Below are positions 6,333 to 8,795 of a stretch of 8,795 bases of DNA, one piece after another. Origin of the DNA: JAIVJN01 sp036732565 (GTDB lineage: Bacteria; Acidobacteriota; Vicinamibacteria; Vicinamibacterales; UBA2999); assembly GCA_036732565.1 (NCBI GenBank), contig DAINCF010000290.1:1-8795 (forward strand). The letters run 5' to 3'. Each line of letters starts with the position of its first letter. Positions within the stretch are counted from its first letter, which is position 1. Below the pieces are notes generated by a model. It made no database searches. It was given only the letters and a program-made list of their open reading frames with translations, and was not told the origin of the DNA. Both the position numbers and the translations under genes were made by a program.

Positions 6333-6420
6333 GGTTCTAGAGGTTCTCGGTTCTGGAAGGTTCCAGGGTTCTAGGTTCTCGGGTTCTAGGTTCTCGGGTT
6401 CTCGGGGTTCTCGGGTTCTC
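6333..6420. repeat. GGTTCT tandem array in the divergent spacer
   Basis: Eleven GGTTCY cores (ten GGTTCT, one GGTTCC) start at 6333, 6342, 6349, 6359, 6367, 6374, 6382, 6389, 6397, 6406 and 6414, so the period varies between 7 and 10 bp. Fillers between cores are mainly A, CG or CGG. One pair of units forms CTGGAAGGTTCCAG, an inverted repeat. Nearly the whole spacer between the DinB-fold and rmuC genes is made of this array. The frame stays open through it toward rmuC, but the resulting Ser-Arg-Gly-Phe repeats are not part of the RmuC family. Confidence 0.92.
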
Positions 6421-6441
6421 TGGCACAATGCAAGTCAACGA

Positions 6442-7908
6442 ATGGACCCTCTGCTCATCGCCGTCGCCCTGGTCGGCGTCATCGCCGGCTTTGGTGTCGG
6501 CTGGTTCCTGGCCACCACGACAGCACGACGGCAGGTCATGGACGCCTCCGAGGCGCATCGGACGGCGGTCGCGTCTCAGCAGACACTGTTTTCCGAGACG
6601 GCCAAGCGGCTGGGCGAAGCACAGCTGGGGTTGCAGCGTGTCCGCGAGGACCTGGAAATCGTGCGAGCGGAGAACGCGCGGCTACGCGAAGACAACGTGC
6701 GGGCCCGCACGGAGCTTGCCCACCAGCAGCGGGTCGTGCCGGAAAAGCTGGCGCTGCTCGACCAGGCGCAGACCGGGATGACGAGCGCGTTCGACGCGTT
6801 GGCCGGCGCCGCGCTACGGAACAGCACCGAGGAGTTCCTCAAGCTGGCGGATCAAAAGCTCATCAACCTCCAGCAAACGGCCATGGGCGATCTGCAGCAG
6901 CGGCACCAGACGTTCGACGAGCTCGTGAAGCCGATTCGCGACAGCCTGGCCGCCGTCGATCGCAAGCTGGGAGACGTGGAGCAGAACCGCGTCCACACCG
7001 GCGCGTCGATCGGCGCGCTGCTGCAAGAGCTGAGTCAGCAGCACTCGCGGCTGCGCGGGGAGACCGAGAACCTGGTGCGCGCGCTCCGGACGCCAGCCGT
7101 CCGGGGACGCTGGGGTGAAATGCAGCTGCGGCGCGTGGTCGAGCTGGCAGGCCTCCTCGAGCAATGCGACTTCGAGGAGCAGCCCACGGTCATGGGCGAG
7201 GCGGGCCGCCTCCGTCCCGATCTCATCGTCCGCCTCCCCGCCGGACGCTCGATTGTCGTCGACGCGAAGGTGCCGCTCGAGGCCTACCTCGCCGCGCTCG
7301 AGACGCAAGACGATGACACGCGTCGGCTGCGCATGAGAGATCACGCGCGCCAGGTGCGCGAGCACATCATGAAGCTCGGGGCCAAGGGGTACTGGGAGCA
7401 GTTCCAGCCCTCACCCGAGTTCGTCGTGATGTTCCTCGGCGCCGAGGCGATCTACCACGCCGCGTTGCAGGAAGATCCGGAGCTGGTGGAGTTCGGCGCC
7501 GCGCGACGCGTGCTGCTCGCTGGACCGATGAGCCTGATCGGCTTGCTCCTGGTGGTGGCTCAAGGGTGGCGGCACGAACGACTGACCGAGAGCGCCGAGG
7601 AGATTCGACGGCTGGGCAAGGAGCTTTACGAGCGCGTGGGCAAGATGACCGAGCATCTCGACACGCTGCGCATGCGCCTCGACTCCACGGTCCGCGCGTT
7701 CAACGAGGCCGTCGGCTCGTACGAGGGCCGTGTGTTGGTCACGGCGCGGAAGTTCAAGGAATTGGGCGCGACGTCAGGCCCCGATATCGATCCGTTGCAG
7801 GCGCTCGACAGCGTCCCGCGCGTGCTCCAGAGCGCGAACCTGATGGGCCTGCCGGAGGACGTCGTGGTGGAAGGGGAAACCGTGGGCTCACCCGCAGAAA
7901 AGGATTGA
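6442..7908 (+). CDS. rmuC: RmuC family protein (DNA recombination / inverted-repeat stability)
   Basis: The 488-residue protein has the RmuC architecture: an N-terminal membrane anchor at 4-24 (LLIAVALVGVIAGFGVGWFL), a long coiled coil at about 30-115 with further helices to about 215, and the RmuC domain (PF02646) from about 200 to 440. Its nuclease-like core shows RGRWGEMQL (221-229, E226), RPDLIV (259-263, D260) and VVDAKVPLEAY (272-282, D274 and K276), which fits a PD-(D/E)XK-type site; MFLGAEAIYHAAL follows at 330-342. In E. coli, rmuC limits inversion between short inverted repeats, but the reaction is not established. I choose the ATG at 6442 because it begins directly before the membrane segment; the open frame upstream to GTG 6223 reads through the GGTTCT array and the DinB-fold gene. 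No Shine-Dalgarno is visible; CACAAT at 6424-6429 is a weak -10 candidate. The TPR gene follows after 3 nt. Confidence 0.93.
   Translation: MDPLLIAVALVGVIAGFGVGWFLATTTARRQVMDASEAHRTAVASQQTLFSETAKRLGEAQLGLQRVREDLEIVRAENARLREDNVRARTELAHQQRVVPEKLALLDQAQTGMTSAFDALAGAALRNSTEEFLKLADQKLINLQQTAMGDLQQRHQTFDELVKPIRDSLAAVDRKLGDVEQNRVHTGASIGALLQELSQQHSRLRGETENLVRALRTPAVRGRWGEMQLRRVVELAGLLEQCDFEEQPTVMGEAGRLRPDLIVRLPAGRSIVVDAKVPLEAYLAALETQDDDTRRLRMRDHARQVREHIMKLGAKGYWEQFQPSPEFVVMFLGAEAIYHAALQEDPELVEFGAARRVLLAGPMSLIGLLLVVAQGWRHERLTESAEEIRRLGKELYERVGKMTEHLDTLRMRLDSTVRAFNEAVGSYEGRVLVTARKFKELGATSGPDIDPLQALDSVPRVLQSANLMGLPEDVVVEGETVGSPAEKD
7900..7904 (+). promoter_or_regulatory. Shine-Dalgarno of the TPR gene inside the end of rmuC
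   Basis: AAGGA lies 7 nt before the ATG at 7912 and is encoded by the last codons of rmuC. It supports the start at 7912 and translational coupling of the two genes. Confidence 0.6.
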
Positions 7909-7911
7909 GCG

Positions 7912-8781
7912 ATGCGATCAACAGTCCCGGGTTCCCACCGTGCGGTGTTTGCACGGTGGGGTGGAGTCGTATGTGCAGCACTTGCGGTGGCGGTCTGCTC
8001 GATCGACGGTCAGGCGCAGTCGCCAAAACCTGAAGCCACCTCGCTCTCGGGCAAGCTGCTCGTACCGATGACCTTGCCCAACCGCGCGAAGCTGGAGGCG
8101 GACCTCGCGCAAGCGGAAAAGGATCTCGCCGCCAAGCCGAACGACGCCGACGCCATCATCTGGGTCGGCCGGCGTCAGGCGTACCTGTGGCGCTATCAGG
8201 ATGCAATCGCCACGTTCACCAAAGGCATCGCGCTTCATCCCAACAACGCCAAGCTCTATCGGCATCGCGGCCATCGCTACATCACGGTGCGCCAGTTCGA
8301 TCGCGCCATCACCGACTTCGAGAAGGCGGCGGCGCTCATCAAGGGAACGCAGGATGAGATCGAGCCGGATGGCGCGCCGAATCCATCGGGCAAGCCGCGG
8401 AGCACGCTGCACTTCAACATCTGGTATCACTTGGGCCTGTCGCGCTACCTGACGGGGGACTACGCGAAAGCGCACAGCGCGTACGTGGAGTGCATGAAGG
8501 TGTCGAACAACGACGACTCCGTCACCGCCACGAGCGACTGGATGTGGATGACGCTCATGCGCCTCGACCGCAAGGCCGAGGCCGCAAAGCTGCTCGAGCG
8601 GATCACGCCGAAGATGGACATCCTGGAGAACGGGTCCTACCATCGGCGGCTGCTGATGTACAAAGGCCTCGAGAAACCCGAAGCGTTGCTCATGCCTCCG
8701 GCGGATGCCGACGCCGCCGCGGCCGCGCTCACGATCGCGACGCAGGGCTACGCGCACGCGCCCATCCGAGGCTGGCGATGA
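7912..8781 (+). CDS. Exported tetratricopeptide-repeat protein
   Basis: The 289-residue product starts with a signal peptide at 1-36 (basic N-terminus, VVCAALAVAVC core, cut near GQAQ). TPR-like helix pairs follow at about 78-111 (AYLWRYQDAIATFTKGIALHP), 112-145 (LYRHRGHRYITVRQFDRAITDFEKA) and 168-200 (WYHLGLSRYLTGDYAKAHSAY), with further helices at 203-255. TPRs bind proteins, so this is probably a periplasmic scaffold, but no partner is evident. It follows rmuC by 3 nt with AAGGA before the ATG, so the two genes are very likely one transcript. An in-frame GTG at 7945 would also leave a usable signal peptide but has no Shine-Dalgarno. The C-terminus ends abruptly after ALTIATQGY; similar proteins as I remember them continue for another helix pair, so truncation is possible. 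The first codons carry a strong hairpin. Confidence 0.85.
   Translation: MRSTVPGSHRAVFARWGGVVCAALAVAVCSIDGQAQSPKPEATSLSGKLLVPMTLPNRAKLEADLAQAEKDLAAKPNDADAIIWVGRRQAYLWRYQDAIATFTKGIALHPNNAKLYRHRGHRYITVRQFDRAITDFEKAAALIKGTQDEIEPDGAPNPSGKPRSTLHFNIWYHLGLSRYLTGDYAKAHSAYVECMKVSNNDDSVTATSDWMWMTLMRLDRKAEAAKLLERITPKMDILENGSYHRRLLMYKGLEKPEALLMPPADADAAAAALTIATQGYAHAPIRGWR
7934..7960 (+). other. Perfect 10-bp GC-rich hairpin at the start of the TPR gene
   Basis: CCCACCGTGC at 7934-7943 is perfectly complementary to GCACGGTGGG at 7951-7960, with a 7-nt loop GGTGTTT; eight of ten pairs are G-C. It begins 22 nt after the TPR start codon and 26 nt after the rmuC stop. No T-run follows, so it is not a standard intrinsic terminator. 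The dyad is directly visible; its role is unknown. Confidence 0.7.
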
Positions 8782-8795
8782 CGAGGACGGCGGCC
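8778..8795 (+). CDS. Possible start of a further gene (ATGA overlap)
   Basis: An ATG at 8778-8780 overlaps the TGA of the TPR gene (8779-8781), the common arrangement for coupled genes, and reads MTRTAA to the window edge. Six codons cannot identify a product. Any Shine-Dalgarno is weak. It could equally be chance. Confidence 0.3.

Noticed and set aside
4853..6340. A 495-codon plus-strand open frame opposite the M23 and DinB-fold genes
   Set aside because: It spans two well-supported genes and the gap between them, is rich in Arg, Leu and His without a domain pattern, and has no ribosome binding site.
6223..6441. An N-terminal extension of RmuC by 73 residues
   Set aside because: It would begin inside the divergent DinB-fold gene and translate the GGTTCT array; RmuC proteins begin at the membrane segment found right after ATG 6442.
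7909..7965. Intrinsic terminator between rmuC and the TPR gene
   Set aside because: The hairpin at 7934-7960 lacks a T-run and sits inside the TPR reading frame, which has its own ribosome binding site and signal peptide.

Overview
This is a GC-rich window (roughly two thirds G+C by eye) with tightly packed genes and very long open frames on the non-coding strands. The best taxonomic guess is an acidobacterium, perhaps Vicinamibacteria. The clues are an Oar-like TonB-dependent receptor with an N-terminal carboxypeptidase-regulatory-like domain, an exported DinB-fold protein, and short word-like tandem repeats in the spacers. This is inference from gene style; there is no rRNA or marker gene to confirm it.

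Layout from left to right: (1) 1-656, minus strand, the N-terminal half of a DUF1015-family protein running off the left edge. (2) 657-780, a divergent spacer. (3) 781-3741, plus strand, the TonB-dependent receptor, whose ribosome binding site can pair with sequence about 45 nt upstream. (4) 3742-3965, a spacer filled largely with GAGGCTCGAGGC motifs and a 14-bp tandem repeat. (5) 3966-4436, plus strand, a small outer-membrane beta-barrel protein with a TTG start. (6) 4439-6286, minus strand, a two-gene unit: exported DinB-fold protein, then an M23 cell-wall peptidase 12 nt behind it. (7) 6287-6441, a divergent spacer holding an 88-bp array of 11 GGTTCY units. (8) 6442-8781, plus strand, an RmuC-like nuclease-fold protein and, 3 nt after it, an exported TPR protein with a strong hairpin in its first codons. 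(9) 8778-8795, a possible next gene starting in an ATGA overlap.

Most products look like envelope proteins: four have an N-terminal signal peptide or signal-anchor segment (receptor, small barrel, M23 peptidase, DinB-fold protein), the TPR protein has a signal peptide, and RmuC has an N-terminal membrane anchor. They do not form a recognisable single pathway. The genes look like ordinary chromosomal housekeeping and accessory genes. No mobile element, phage gene, CRISPR array, tRNA or rRNA was seen, and no spacer exceeds 224 nt. I did not find convincing evidence for a new multi-gene system. The most unusual content is non-coding: the hairpin over the receptor's ribosome binding site, the two repeat-filled spacers, and the perfect 10-bp hairpin at the rmuC/TPR junction.
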